Source: Caballeronia sp. INDeC2
GTDB taxonomy: Bacteria > Pseudomonadota > Gammaproteobacteria > Burkholderiales > Burkholderiaceae
NCBI RefSeq assembly: GCF_023631325.1
Contig: NZ_JALQDG010000026.1
Location: forward strand, 62,001 to 126,000
Length of the DNA: 64,000 nt
Direction: 5' to 3'
Both the position numbers and the translations under genes were made by a program. The notes beneath the pieces are model-generated. The model ran no database searches. It had not been told where the DNA came from and saw only the letters and a program-made list of their open reading frames with translations. Shown here in pieces: positions 25,548 to 35,162 of this stretch. Numbering within the stretch: position 1 is the first letter of the stretch; every line of letters begins with the position of its first letter.

Positions 25548-26654
25548 TCATATGGTCCCGAGTTGCTGCCGCAAGAACTCGTGAAAGTGCTGCATGCCGG
25601 ATTCCATCGGACTTTGATACGGACCGACCTGGTTTTCGCCGCGCGACATCAGCGCGCGGCGGCCGGCGTCCATGCGCTCGGCGATCTCGTCGTCCTCGCG
25701 CGCGGTCTCCATATACGCGGCGCGTTCCGCCTCGATGAACTCACGCTCGAAGAGCGCGATTTCCTCGGGGTAATAGAACTCGACGATGTTCGTCGTCTTC
25801 TGCGTGCCGTGCGGAATGAGCCACGACACGACCAGCACGTGCGGATACCACTCGATCATCAGACCGGGGTAATACACCATCCAGATCGCGCCGAACTCGG
25901 GCGGCGTGCCGTTGCGAAAGCGCAGGACTTCGTCGTGCCACTTGCGGTACGTCGGGCTCCCCGGCTTCTCCAGATTCTTGTGGACGCCGACAGTCTGGAC
26001 GCTGTACCAGTCGCCGAACTCCCACTCGAGGTTGTCGCACGACACGAAGCTGCCGAGTCCCGGATGGAACGGCGCGACGTGATAGTCCTCGAGATAGACT
26101 TCGATGAAGGTCTTCCAGTTGTAGTTGCACTCGTGCACTTCGACGTGATCGAACATGAAGCCCGAAAAGTCGAAATGACGCGCCGTGCCAAGTCTCGCGA
26201 GATCCGCGGCGACGTTGCGGCCCTCCGATTCGAAGAGCAGGCCTTGCCAGTTCTGCAGCGAAGTCTTGCCGAGGTTCAGGCAGGGCTTGTCCGCAAAATG
26301 CGGCGCGCCGAGCAACTGGCCGTTGAGATCGTAGGTCCAGCGATGCAGCGGGCAGACGATGTTGTCCGCGCTGCCGCGGCCATTGAGCATGATCGCCTGG
26401 CGATGGCGGCACACGTTCGACAGCAGCTCGATATTGTTCTGCTGATTACGGACGAGCACACGCCCTTCGCCCTCGCCGGGAAGCGCGAAATAGTTTCCCG
26501 CCTCGGGAACCATGAGTTCGTGCCCGATGTAGCGTGGACCTTGCTTGAAAAGTGTGTCGAGTTCGCGCGTAAGAAGCGCTTCGTCAAAGTAAGCCGTGAC
26601 TGGCAGCTGACTGTGAATGGCGTTCAGCTGCAATGCATTGCTCAGATTGGACAT
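25548..26654 (-). CDS. Rieske-type aromatic ring-hydroxylating oxygenase, alpha subunit
   Basis: A protein of 368 residues. The Rieske [2Fe-2S] ligands are Cys 82, His 84, Cys 101 and His 104 (VCRHR and CPLHRWTYD). The mononuclear iron site lies in EVYLEDYHVAPFHPG near residue 200. No beta subunit, ferredoxin or reductase gene is adjacent, so it belongs to the alpha-only group (phenylpropionate or choline-monooxygenase-like) and borrows electron-transfer partners. The start ATG 26654 is backed by GGGAG. The substrate is not predictable. Confidence 0.85.
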   Translation of the reverse strand: MSNLSNALQLNAIHSQLPVTAYFDEALLTRELDTLFKQGPRYIGHELMVPEAGNYFALPGEGEGRVLVRNQQNNIELLSNVCRHRQAIMLNGRGSADNIVCPLHRWTYDLNGQLLGAPHFADKPCLNLGKTSLQNWQGLLFESEGRNVAADLARLGTARHFDFSGFMFDHVEVHECNYNWKTFIEVYLEDYHVAPFHPGLGSFVSCDNLEWEFGDWYSVQTVGVHKNLEKPGSPTYRKWHDEVLRFRNGTPPEFGAIWMVYYPGLMIEWYPHVLVVSWLIPHGTQKTTNIVEFYYPEEIALFEREFIEAERAAYMETAREDDEIAERMDAGRRALMSRGENQVGPYQSPMESGMQHFHEFLRQQLGTI

Positions 26655-26966
26655 TCCCACTCCCGATGAAAACGTGAAAGCAGTGAACAACCCAACCATC
26701 GAAGATTCGATTTAGGGAGCCCGCGATTATACCGAAATCCTCCTCCTTGGGGTGCTTAAGGTCTTGATTTGGGTATAAATTGTCGCGAGAGTTCCTCGCA
26801 ATCGCCACGCGAACGCGCGCGGATGGCACGCTCCGCGACGATTGGCGGACAATCCGGCAATGCAGTCCCCGACAGTTCCGCGCGGACGGGATGCGGGTCG
26901 AAAATTTGTCTTTTGCCGTAGAATGTGCGACTCGGTTCCAAAAATTCAATTGCACATCCACGATTC
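26655..26966. other. Divergent promoter region between the Rieske gene and xseB
   Basis: No gene is visible in these 312 bases. On the minus strand GGTATAATCG (around 26735-26726) provides a -10 for the oxygenase. On the plus strand TTGATTTGGGTATAAATTG near 26762-26782 and TAGAATG near 26919 are candidate promoter elements for the xseB operon. Confidence 0.4.
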
Positions 26967-27302
26967 ATGGCGAAGACCGCTGTCCAGGAAACAGGCGAGC
27001 AACCCGGCGCCGACGCGCAAAACGCGGACGCCGCGCAGCTTCCGGAGAATTACGAGGCGGCGCTGGCAGAACTCGAATCGCTCGTCGCGCGCATGGAAGA
27101 CGGCGCGCTGAGTCTCGAGGAGTCGCTCGCGGCCTATCGCCGCGGCGCGGCGCTTGTGGGCTTTTGCCAACAACAGCTCGAAAAAGTCGAGCAGCAGGTG
27201 CGCGTTCTCGATGGCGAGACGCTCAAGCCGCTGCCCGCCGAGGTACAGCGCGCCACCCAGGGTGCCGGAGCGACAAACGACAACGGGGACGACGACCTAT
27301 GA
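26967..27302 (+). CDS. xseB: Exodeoxyribonuclease VII small subunit
   Basis: A protein of 111 residues with the XseB helical hairpin: YEAALAELESLVARMEDGAL (about 29-48), then SLEESLAAYRRGAALVGFCQ and QLEKVEQQVRVL. It binds the large subunit XseA to make the single-strand-specific exonuclease VII. An N-terminal extension of about 27 acidic residues is longer than in E. coli. The gene overlaps the next (ispA) by ATGA, and xseB-ispA-dxs is the classical order. Confidence 0.93.
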   Translation: MAKTAVQETGEQPGADAQNADAAQLPENYEAALAELESLVARMEDGALSLEESLAAYRRGAALVGFCQQQLEKVEQQVRVLDGETLKPLPAEVQRATQGAGATNDNGDDDL

Positions 27303-28186
27303 ACTTCGAACAATGGATGCGCGCGACGCTCGATCGCGTCGAGACGGCACTCGAACACTATCTTCCGCGCACGGAGATCGCGCCGGCGCGCCTGCATGAG
27401 GCCATGCGCTACGCGGTGCTCGGCGGCGGCAAACGCGTGCGACCGCTGCTCGTCCACGCGGCGGGTGAACTGACCGGCGCGAGCGCGCCGGCGGTGGAGG
27501 CGGCGAGCGCGGCGCTGGAGATGATTCACGTTTATTCGCTGGTGCATGACGACATGCCCGCCATGGACGACGACGCACTGCGCCGCGGTAAGCCCACGGT
27601 ACACATCCAATATGACGAAGCGACGGCACTCCTTGTCGGCGACGCGCTGCAATCGCAGGCGTTCGTCGCGTTGACGGTCGAAGGCAATGGTCTGGACGAT
27701 GGCCAGCAAGCCGCGCTCGTGCGCGAGTTGGCGGTCGCGAGCGGTTCGCTCGGGATGGCGGGCGGCCAGGCGATCGACCTCGAAAGCGTCGGTCGCAAGC
27801 TGTCGCGACCCGAGCTCGAGACGATGCATCGCAAGAAAACGGGTGCGCTGTTGCGCGCGTCGGTGCGCATGGGCGCGCTCGCGGGCACGCATCCGGGCGC
27901 GGACGCGCTCGCGTCGCTGGACCGCTATGCCGCCGCGATCGGCCTCGCATTCCAGGTCGTCGACGACATCCTGGACGTCACCGCCGATTCCGCCACGCTC
28001 GGCAAGACCGCCGGCAAGGACGCGCAGCACGACAAGCCGACGTACGTATCGATCATCGGGCTCGACGCGTCGCGCGAACTCGCCGCGCAGCTCGGCCGCG
28101 ACGCGCACGCCGCGATCGAGCCCTTCGGCGCGCGCGGCCAGCGCCTGGCAGAACTTGCCGACCTGGTCGTGAACCGGGTGAATTGA
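27299..28186 (+). CDS. ispA: Farnesyl diphosphate synthase
   Basis: A protein of 295 residues that condenses isopentenyl diphosphate with dimethylallyl and geranyl diphosphate to give farnesyl diphosphate, precursor of quinones and undecaprenyl phosphate. The first Asp-rich motif is DDMPAMDDD near 84 and the second DDILD near 220; GGGKRVRPLLVH near 41-52 and the Lys-Lys-Thr-Gly motif near 180 bind substrate diphosphate. Its ATG overlaps the xseB stop by four bases, giving translational coupling. Confidence 0.95.
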   Translation: MNFEQWMRATLDRVETALEHYLPRTEIAPARLHEAMRYAVLGGGKRVRPLLVHAAGELTGASAPAVEAASAALEMIHVYSLVHDDMPAMDDDALRRGKPTVHIQYDEATALLVGDALQSQAFVALTVEGNGLDDGQQAALVRELAVASGSLGMAGGQAIDLESVGRKLSRPELETMHRKKTGALLRASVRMGALAGTHPGADALASLDRYAAAIGLAFQVVDDILDVTADSATLGKTAGKDAQHDKPTYVSIIGLDASRELAAQLGRDAHAAIEPFGARGQRLAELADLVVNRVN

Positions 28187-28272
28187 TTGTTGAACGCGTG
28201 ACGGACCCCACGGCGCGAGGAGCCATAATCGCGCTGAACGAATCACGCCAGTTTTCCTAAAATGGGACGACG

Positions 28273-30189
28273 ATGTACGACTTGCTGAAAACCATCGACG
28301 ATCCGGCCGATTTGCGCGCCCTCGATCGCCGCCAACTGCAACCGCTGGCCGACGAGCTGCGAGCCTACGTGCTCGACAGCGTGTCCCAGACGGGCGGCCA
28401 TCTGTCGTCCAACCTGGGCACGGTCGAGCTGACGATCGCGTTGCACTATGTGTTCGATACGCCTAATGACCGCATCGTCTGGGATGTCGGTCATCAGACG
28501 TATCCGCACAAGATCCTAACGGGCCGCCGCGATCAGATGCCGGGCCTGCGCCAGCTGGGCGGCATTTCCGGCTTCCCGCGCCGCGCCGAGTCCGAATACG
28601 ACACCTTCGGCACCGCGCATTCGAGCACGTCGATTTCGGCGGCGCTCGGCATGGCGATCGCCAACAAGCTGCAGGGCGACAACCGCTATTCGATCGCCGT
28701 GATCGGCGACGGCGCGATGACCGCGGGCATGGCCTTCGAGGCGATGAACAACGCGGGCGTCGCCGACGACGTGCCGCTGCTCGTCATCCTCAACGACAAC
28801 GACATGTCGATCTCGCCGCCGGTCGGCGCGCTGAATCGCCATCTCGCGCGACTGATGTCGGGCCGCTTTTACGCCGCCGCGCGCGCGGGCGTCGAACGCG
28901 TGCTGCGCCATGCGCCGCCGGTACTCGATCTCGCCCGCAAGCTCGAAGAGCACGCGAAGGGCATGATCGTGCCGGCCACGCTGTTCGAGGAATTCGGCTT
29001 CAATTACATCGGGCCGATCGACGGTCACGATCTCGATTCGCTAATTCCGACGCTGCAGAACATCAAGGAACTGCGCGGCCCGCAATTCCTGCACGTCGTC
29101 ACGAAGAAAGGTCAAGGCTACAAGCTCGCCGAAGCCGATCCGGTGCTCTACCACGGCCCGGGCAAGTTCAATCCGGCCGAAGGCATCAAGCCGTCGACGG
29201 CGCCTTCGAAGAAGACTTACACGCAGGTGTTCGGCGAGTGGCTGTGCGACGCCGCGGCGCAGGATTCGCGCGTGGTCGGCATCACGCCGGCAATGCGCGA
29301 AGGCTCCGGCATGGTCGAGTTCGAAAAGCGCTTCCCGGACCGTTATTTCGATGTCGGCATCGCCGAGCAGCATGCGGTCACGTTCGCGGGCGGCATGGCT
29401 GCGGACGGCATGAAGCCCGTCGTCGCCATCTATTCGACGTTCCTGCAACGCGCGTACGATCAACTGATCCACGACGTCGCGCTGCAGAATCTGCCGGTCG
29501 TGTTTGCGATCGATCGCGCGGGCCTCGTCGGCGCGGACGGTGCGACGCACGCGGGCAACTACGATCTCGCGTTCCTGCGCTGCATCCCGAACATGACGGT
29601 GATGGCCGCATCGGACGAAAACGAATGCCGCCAGATGCTCTACACGGCGCTGCAGCAGCCGAACCCGACGGCCGTGCGCTATCCGCGCGGCGCGGGCACG
29701 GGTGTGGCGACCGTCAAGCAGATGACCGCGATTCCCGTCGGCCGTGGCGAGATTCGCCGCGAGTCGTCGCAGAAGCTCGGCTCGGGCAAGCGCATTGCGA
29801 TTTGCGCGTTCGGCACGATGGTCGCGCCGTCGCTCGCCGCGGCGGAAGAACTGGATCTGACGGTCGCCAACATGCGTTTCGTGAAGCCGGTCGACGCCGA
29901 CCTGCTACGCGAACTCGCCGCGACGCACGACGCCATCGTGACGATCGAAGAAGGCGCGGTCATGGGCGGCGCGGGTTCCGCGTGCGTCGAAGCACTGCTC
30001 GCCAGCTCGATCGTGAAGCCCGTGCTGCAGCTCGGGTTGCCCGACGTCTTCATCGATCACGGCGACCCGGCCAAGCTCTTGTCGAGCGTCGGCCTGGACT
30101 CGGCTGGCATCGTCAAATCGATTCGTGAGCGCTTCATCGGCGCCGTCGAAAGCGCGCATGCCGGCAAGCTGACCAAGCGCGTCGCCTGA
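28273..30189 (+). CDS. dxs: 1-deoxy-D-xylulose-5-phosphate synthase
   Basis: A protein of 638 residues that condenses pyruvate and glyceraldehyde 3-phosphate in the first step of the MEP isoprenoid pathway, using thiamine diphosphate. Visible motifs: [20 protein letters not shown] and [16 protein letters not shown] in the N-terminal domain, [18 protein letters not shown] (thiamine diphosphate and Mg2+ binding, about 151-168), and [17 protein letters not shown] near 361-377 with the catalytic Glu. It follows ispA by 86 bases, so flux into and through the pathway is encoded together. Confidence 0.96.
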   Translation: MYDLLKTIDDPADLRALDRRQLQPLADELRAYVLDSVSQTGGHLSSNLGTVELTIALHYVFDTPNDRIVWDVGHQTYPHKILTGRRDQMPGLRQLGGISGFPRRAESEYDTFGTAHSSTSISAALGMAIANKLQGDNRYSIAVIGDGAMTAGMAFEAMNNAGVADDVPLLVILNDNDMSISPPVGALNRHLARLMSGRFYAAARAGVERVLRHAPPVLDLARKLEEHAKGMIVPATLFEEFGFNYIGPIDGHDLDSLIPTLQNIKELRGPQFLHVVTKKGQGYKLAEADPVLYHGPGKFNPAEGIKPSTAPSKKTYTQVFGEWLCDAAAQDSRVVGITPAMREGSGMVEFEKRFPDRYFDVGIAEQHAVTFAGGMAADGMKPVVAIYSTFLQRAYDQLIHDVALQNLPVVFAIDRAGLVGADGATHAGNYDLAFLRCIPNMTVMAASDENECRQMLYTALQQPNPTAVRYPRGAGTGVATVKQMTAIPVGRGEIRRESSQKLGSGKRIAICAFGTMVAPSLAAAEELDLTVANMRFVKPVDADLLRELAATHDAIVTIEEGAVMGGAGSACVEALLASSIVKPVLQLGLPDVFIDHGDPAKLLSSVGLDSAGIVKSIRERFIGAVESAHAGKLTKRVA

Positions 30190-30241
30190 CGACGCATCGC
30201 TCGAACGGCGCGCTCGGGGTGCGCCGTGCATCAACGCTTTG

Positions 30242-30275
30242 GCACACGGCGCGGGCATCGTCCCGCGCCGTGTGC
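30242..30275 (+). terminator. Very stable hairpin between dxs and folE2
   Basis: A perfect 14-bp inverted repeat (30242-30255 and 30262-30275) with a 6-base loop, about 50 bases after the dxs stop. No U run follows, so it may stabilise the upstream message or act as a weak or rho-assisted terminator rather than a full intrinsic terminator. Confidence 0.5.
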
Positions 30276-30335
30276 GCTTGAAAGTTTCGAACCGCTCGCG
30301 TCCTGCGCGACGCGCGGCGCATAAGGACAAAACAA

Positions 30336-31142
30336 ATGAATCAGATGAATCCCGCCTTCGTGATGCCCGATGTCCAGAGCACGCCCGACACGCGTCAGAT
30401 CGCGATTCAGCGCGTCGGTGTGAAGGGCGTGCGGCATCCGTTGTCGGTGCGCACGGCGAGCGGCGTGCAGCCGAGCGTCGGCGTGTGGAATCTCGATGTG
30501 CATCTGCCAGCCGATCAGAAAGGCACGCATATGTCGCGCTTCGTCGCGCTGCTCGAAGAGAATCGCGAGCCGCTCGATCAGGCCGCGCTGCGCACGCTGC
30601 TCGCCTCGATGCTGGCGAAGCTCGAAGCGCATTCGGGACGCATCGAGGTGAGCTTGCCGTACTTCGTGATGAAGACCGCGCCGGTCTCCGGCGTGCAAAG
30701 CCTGCTCGATTACGAAGCGACGTTCATCGCCGAGAAGCGCGACGGCAAAACGCACATGTCGATGAAAGTGCTCGTGCCCGTGACGAGTCTGTGCCCGTGC
30801 TCGAAGAAGATCTCGCAATACGGCGCGCACAATCAGCGCTCGCACGTGACGATCGCGGCGGAGCTCGCGGGAGAAGTCGCGGTCGAGGAGCTTGTCCGCA
30901 TCGCGGAGGAAGAGGCGTCGTGCGAACTGTGGGGCTTGCTGAAGCGCCCCGACGAGAAGTTCGTGACCGAGCGCGCGTATGAAAACCCGAAGTTCGTCGA
31001 AGATCTCGTGCGCGATGTCGCGACGCGCCTGAACGCCGACGAGCGCATCGTCGCGTATGTGCTCGAAGCGGAGAACTTCGAGTCGATCCACAATCACAGC
31101 GCGTATGCGGTGATCGAGCGGGACAAGCGCCGCGACGCCTGA
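30336..31142 (+). CDS. folE2: GTP cyclohydrolase FolE2 (type IB)
   Basis: A protein of 268 residues that converts GTP to 7,8-dihydroneopterin triphosphate, the first step of folate synthesis. The type IB signature is readable: [15 protein letters not shown] near 105-119, then [20 protein letters not shown] near 150-169 with the catalytic cysteine. FolE2 works with various divalent metals and often replaces the zinc-only FolE. It follows dxs, as in many Burkholderiaceae. Confidence 0.95.
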   Translation: MNQMNPAFVMPDVQSTPDTRQIAIQRVGVKGVRHPLSVRTASGVQPSVGVWNLDVHLPADQKGTHMSRFVALLEENREPLDQAALRTLLASMLAKLEAHSGRIEVSLPYFVMKTAPVSGVQSLLDYEATFIAEKRDGKTHMSMKVLVPVTSLCPCSKKISQYGAHNQRSHVTIAAELAGEVAVEELVRIAEEEASCELWGLLKRPDEKFVTERAYENPKFVEDLVRDVATRLNADERIVAYVLEAENFESIHNHSAYAVIERDKRRDA

Positions 31143-31150
31143 GCGAGCTT

Positions 31151-32068
31151 TCAGGCGAGCGCCGTTTCCGCGGGAACGTGCGCTGCCCGCACGGACGCCA
31201 TCACCAGCGACGCCAGCCGTTCGACCGGCGGCGATGCGCTCCCCGATGCGCGATGCAACGCGAGCGGGATCGAAGGCAATGCCGGCAAGTCACCTTCGCC
31301 GGCATCGAGCGCACGAACCGTGGACGGCAATCCGTAGCCCGTTCGCACGGTGACGCCCAGACCTGCCGCCGCAGCCGCCCACAACCCCGACAAGCTCGGG
31401 CTCGTGAACGCCACGCGCCACTTGATGCCCGCGCGATCCAGCGCCGCGGCCGCCGCGCTGTGAAAGAGACACGGACGGTCGAACGCGATGAGCGGTAACG
31501 GCTCATCGGCGCTGAACTGCCACGGAACCGTCGACGACGCGATCCAGCGCATCGGCGGCGCGGCGATCGGCTCGGCGATCATCGCGGCGTTGCTGTCGTC
31601 GGTCACGCCGGGCGCGCCCCACACGAGCGCGAGATCGAGTTGGCCGGTATCGATGCGCTCCAGCAACTCGGTATTGCGCGCCACGCGCGCTTCGATCCTC
31701 ACCTTCGGATGCGCCCGCGCGAAACGGCCGAGCACATCCGGAAGCACGACTTCGCCGAAATCCTCCTGCAGACCGAGCCGGATCCAGCCTTCCAGATCGA
31801 CGCCGCGAATCGCGACGGCGGCTTCGTCGTTCAGTTCGACGAGGCGGCGCGCATAGCCGAGCATCACCTCGCCTGCGTCGGTGAGCGCGAGCCCGCGCCC
31901 GGATTTGCGAAAGAGCGGCGCGCCCGCCTGCTCCTCTAGCTTGCGCAGCTGCGCGCTCACCGCCGATGTAGATCGTCCGACACGGTCCGCCGCTTTCGCG
32001 AAGCTGCCGAGATCCATCCCCGCGACGAAGCTGCGCAGCACCGCGAGATCGAAAGTCGTCTGGCTCAT
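31151..32068 (-). CDS. LysR-family regulator, divergent from an MFS transporter
   Basis: A protein of 305 residues with a LysR winged helix-turn-helix at 5-62 (GSFAKAADRVGRSTSAVSAQ, LEEQAGAPLFRKSGRGLALT) and a periplasmic-binding-protein-like effector domain from about 90. It is transcribed away from an MFS gene with 93 bases between them, the standard layout of a LysR protein controlling a neighbouring exporter. A spaced inverted repeat lies in the gap. The effector is unknown. Confidence 0.87.
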   Translation of the reverse strand: MSQTTFDLAVLRSFVAGMDLGSFAKAADRVGRSTSAVSAQLRKLEEQAGAPLFRKSGRGLALTDAGEVMLGYARRLVELNDEAAVAIRGVDLEGWIRLGLQEDFGEVVLPDVLGRFARAHPKVRIEARVARNTELLERIDTGQLDLALVWGAPGVTDDSNAAMIAEPIAAPPMRWIASSTVPWQFSADEPLPLIAFDRPCLFHSAAAAALDRAGIKWRVAFTSPSLSGLWAAAAAGLGVTVRTGYGLPSTVRALDAGEGDLPALPSIPLALHRASGSASPPVERLASLVMASVRAAHVPAETALA

Positions 32069-32074
32069 GGCAAT

Positions 32075-32124
32075 CGTCCTGATTTTTTGAATGGTCGATG
32101 AAAAACTTTGCGATTTTCAGGACG
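32075..32124. promoter_or_regulatory. Spaced inverted repeat between LysR and MFS genes
   Basis: CGTCCTGA (32075-32082) and TCAGGACG (32117-32124) are perfect inverted copies separated by 34 bases, each next to a GATTTT tract. Two half-sites this far apart on one side of two divergent starts suit a LysR tetramer that bends DNA. Binding is inferred. Confidence 0.45.
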
Positions 32125-32161
32125 ATGCTAAGCCTTCAAACTGGTCGCAGTCAAATTCGAC

Positions 32162-33394
32162 ATGGACTGCACGATGGCTACTCCTCTCGCCAAAGGCGCG
32201 TTTGCATTCGGTGACGCGCATCGCTGGAAAGTGCTGGGCGTCGGCGTGGCGGCCAACGCCAGTTTTTCCGCCGCGGCGGCTGGCATTCCGACCACGGCCG
32301 TATGGATGCGCAGCGGTTATCACCTGAGCAACGGTGAACTCGGGCTTGCGCTCGGCGCGCTGGGCTTGGGCGTCGCGTTCTCGGAACTGCCTTGGGGCGT
32401 GCTGACGGATCGCTGGGGCGACCGTCCGGTCTTGCTCACCGGCTTGCTGTCGACGGCTGCGATGCTCGTCGCGATGAGTCTGTTCGCGGGGCCGTCGTCG
32501 GCGACGCTCGGCTGGCTCGTTGTCTCGATGTGCCTGCTGGGTCTCCTAGGCGGCAGCGTCAACGGATCGAGCGGGCGGGCGGTGATGGCCTGGTTCGCCG
32601 ACGGAGAGCGCGGCCTCGCGATGAGCATCCGGCAAACCGCCGTGCCGCTCGGCGGCGGCATCGGCGCGGCATTGTTGCCGTGGCTCGCATCGTCGCATGG
32701 TTTTGCGGCGGTCTACGGCGCGCTGGCGGCGATGTGCGCGGTCTCCGGCGCGTTCGCCTGGCGCTGGCTGCATGAAGCGCCGAACGCGGTGCTTCGGGCG
32801 GTGACGCCCAAAGGCGCGCCGCCGCTGAAAAACGCCCTGGTCTGGCGCGTCGTGCTCGGCATCGGCATTCTGTGCGTGCCGCAATTCGCGGTGCTGACCT
32901 TCGCGACCGTGTTCCTGCACGATGCCGGTCGCTTCGGCGTGCCCGCGATCAGCGCGACGATGGGCGCGATCCAGCTCGGCGCGATGGCCATGCGCGTCTG
33001 GAGCGGCCGTCACACGGATCGTCACGGCAACCGGCGCGCGTACCTGCGCGGCTCGGTGATCGTGGCGTCGGCGTCCTTCGTCGTGCTGGCGGCAGCGATC
33101 GCGGGCGGCGCGGCGCACGTGCCTTGGCTGCTCTCGGCGATGCTCGTTTTCGCGGGGATTTGCGTGTCGGCCTGGCATGGCGTCGCGTACACCGAACTGG
33201 CGACGCTGGCGGGCACCGAACGCGCCGGCACCGCGCTCGGCATGGCCAATACGGCTGTGTACGCCGGGTTCTTCGTGACCCCGCTCGTCATTCCGCACGT
33301 GCTCGCGGCGAGTTCGTGGCCGATCGTCTGGCTCGCGACGGGCGTGTGCGCGTCGCTGGCGTTGCTGTTGTTTCCGAGGCCCGCGCGACCTTAA
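32162..33394 (+). CDS. MFS transporter
   Basis: A protein of 410 residues with about twelve membrane helices and the MFS loop motif GVLTDRWGDRPVLLTG near residue 80. The second half contains a matching GRHTDRHGNRRAYLRG motif. The substrate is not indicated; the small size and motif set resemble cyanate- or drug-type permeases. ATG 32162 and ATG 32174 are both possible starts, neither with a good ribosome site. It is probably controlled by the divergent LysR regulator. Confidence 0.85.
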   Translation: MDCTMATPLAKGAFAFGDAHRWKVLGVGVAANASFSAAAAGIPTTAVWMRSGYHLSNGELGLALGALGLGVAFSELPWGVLTDRWGDRPVLLTGLLSTAAMLVAMSLFAGPSSATLGWLVVSMCLLGLLGGSVNGSSGRAVMAWFADGERGLAMSIRQTAVPLGGGIGAALLPWLASSHGFAAVYGALAAMCAVSGAFAWRWLHEAPNAVLRAVTPKGAPPLKNALVWRVVLGIGILCVPQFAVLTFATVFLHDAGRFGVPAISATMGAIQLGAMAMRVWSGRHTDRHGNRRAYLRGSVIVASASFVVLAAAIAGGAAHVPWLLSAMLVFAGICVSAWHGVAYTELATLAGTERAGTALGMANTAVYAGFFVTPLVIPHVLAASSWPIVWLATGVCASLALLLFPRPARP

Positions 33395-33429
33395 ACTGGC
33401 CGTCCGAGCAATCGACCACGGAGCGCATC

Positions 33430-34053
33430 TTGATTCTCATCGGCCAATTCGATTCCCCGTTCGTGCGGCGCGTGGCCATCGCGCTGAATCTGTACGAAGT
33501 GGCGTACGAGCACCGACCGTGGTCCGTGTTCGGCGATGCCGACAAGCTCGCGCCCTTCAATCCGCTGATCCGCGTGCCGACGCTCGTGCTCGATTCCGGC
33601 GACGTGCTCGTCGAAAGCGCGATGATCCTCGACTATCTCGACGAACAGGCGGGCGAGCGCGCGATGATCGCATCGAGCGGGCCGCAGCGCCGCGAAGCGC
33701 TGAAGGTCTGCGCCCTCGCGACGGGCCTCGCCGACAAAGCCGTCGCGCTCGTCTACGAACGCGTGCTGCACAAGGAGAAATCGCAGGCGTGGCTCGATCG
33801 CTGCACGGGGCAGGTCGAACGCGTGTTGAATGCGCTGGAAGCGGACCGCGCCGCGCGCGCGACGCCGTACTGGTTCGGCGACGAGATCGGTCACGCGGAC
33901 ATCGCCGTGGCCTGCGCGCTGCGCTTCGCGCGGGAGGCGCATCCGGAGATTTTCAGCTCGACGCGCTGGCCGACGCTCGTCGGCCATAGCGATCGCTGCG
34001 AGACGCTGCCCGTGTTCAAGGCGATCGTGCAGCCCTTCAATCCGCCGCGATGA
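33430..34053 (+). CDS. Glutathione S-transferase-like protein
   Basis: A protein of 207 residues. The N-terminal thioredoxin-fold half has ILIGQFDSPFVRRVAIALNL with Ser 9 at the usual catalytic position, then RVPTLVLDSGDVLVESAMIL near 50-69 with the cis-Pro and the Glu-Ser pair that hold glutathione. A helical C-terminal half follows. No ATG is available; TTG 33430 with GGAG seven bases upstream is the likely start. It lies 35 bases after the MFS gene and may be co-transcribed, but it may equally have its own promoter. Confidence 0.85.
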   Translation: MILIGQFDSPFVRRVAIALNLYEVAYEHRPWSVFGDADKLAPFNPLIRVPTLVLDSGDVLVESAMILDYLDEQAGERAMIASSGPQRREALKVCALATGLADKAVALVYERVLHKEKSQAWLDRCTGQVERVLNALEADRAARATPYWFGDEIGHADIAVACALRFAREAHPEIFSSTRWPTLVGHSDRCETLPVFKAIVQPFNPPR

Positions 34054-34057
34054 ACGC

Positions 34058-35086
34058 TCAGGCGCGCGACAGCGAAGTGAGATCCCAGCGCGGCTTCACG
34101 GTGAACGCGTAGTCGCGCACCGCCTGTTCGGGCCAGCGCGACAGGCGCAACGCGCCGGCGAGCGCGATCATCGCGCCGTTGTCGGTGCAGAGCGACAGGT
34201 CGGGGTAATGCACGTCGAAACGGCGTTTCTTCGCGGCCGCCGACAGTGCCTCGCGCAATTGCCGGTTCGCGCCCACGCCGCCCGCCACGACGAGCCGTTT
34301 CAAGCCCGTTTTCTTCAACGCGGCGAGCGATTTGGCGACGAGCACATCCACGGCTGCATCGACGAAACCGCGCGCGAGATCGGCCTTCGCCTGCTCGCAG
34401 ACGTTGTTGCCGAGCTTGCGGCTCTGCGTGAGCACGGCCGTTTTCAGGCCGCTGAAGCTGAAATCGAGATCGCCGGAATGCAGCATCGGACGCGGCAGCG
34501 CGACCGCGCCCGGCGTGCCGAATTCCGCGAGCCGCGATACTTCCGGGCCGCCCGGATAGCCCAGGCCGAGCAGCTTCGCGGTCTTGTCGAAGGCTTCGCC
34601 GGCGGCGTCGTCGAGGGTTTCACCGAGCGTCTCGTAGACGCCGACATCGGTCACGCGCATCAATTGCGTATGTCCGCCCGACACGAGCAGCGCGACGAAC
34701 GGAAACGGCGGCGGCGCATCGACGAGCAGCGGCGAAAGCAGATGCCCTTCCAGGTGATGAATCCCGACAGTGGGTTTGTCCCACGCCATCGCCAACGCAT
34801 TCGCGATGCTCGCGCCGACGAGCAGCGCCCCCGCGAGTCCCGGCCCCTGCGTGAACGCGATGGCGTCGATGTCCGCGCGCTTCGCGCCGGATCGTTCGAG
34901 CACTTCTTCCAGCAACGGCAGCGCGCGACGGATGTGATCGCGCGAAGCCAGTTCCGGCACGACGCCGCCGTAATCGCGATGCATCGCGATCTGCGAATGA
35001 AGGGCGTGCGAAAGCAGGCCACGTTCGGTGTCGTAGAGGGCGAGGCCGGTTTCGTCGCAGGAGCTTTCGATGCCGAGAACGAGCAT
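34058..35086 (-). CDS. tsaD: tRNA N6-adenosine threonylcarbamoyltransferase TsaD
   Basis: A protein of 342 residues of the Kae1/Gcp family that transfers threonylcarbamoyl to A37 of ANN-decoding tRNAs, working with TsaB, TsaC and TsaE. Motifs: [15 protein letters not shown] at the start, the metal-binding pair of histidines in [13 protein letters not shown] near 109-121, and [13 protein letters not shown] near 275. The gene is monocistronic here and convergent with the GST gene, 4 bases apart. It is essential in most bacteria. Confidence 0.95.
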   Translation of the reverse strand: MLVLGIESSCDETGLALYDTERGLLSHALHSQIAMHRDYGGVVPELASRDHIRRALPLLEEVLERSGAKRADIDAIAFTQGPGLAGALLVGASIANALAMAWDKPTVGIHHLEGHLLSPLLVDAPPPFPFVALLVSGGHTQLMRVTDVGVYETLGETLDDAAGEAFDKTAKLLGLGYPGGPEVSRLAEFGTPGAVALPRPMLHSGDLDFSFSGLKTAVLTQSRKLGNNVCEQAKADLARGFVDAAVDVLVAKSLAALKKTGLKRLVVAGGVGANRQLREALSAAAKKRRFDVHYPDLSLCTDNGAMIALAGALRLSRWPEQAVRDYAFTVKPRWDLTSLSRA

Positions 35087-35162
35087 GGATTCAATGCGTT
35101 AGAGGGAACAAAAAAGTATAGCAGGGGGCGTCGACGAGCGTGCCGAAGGTAGAATGCGCGCC

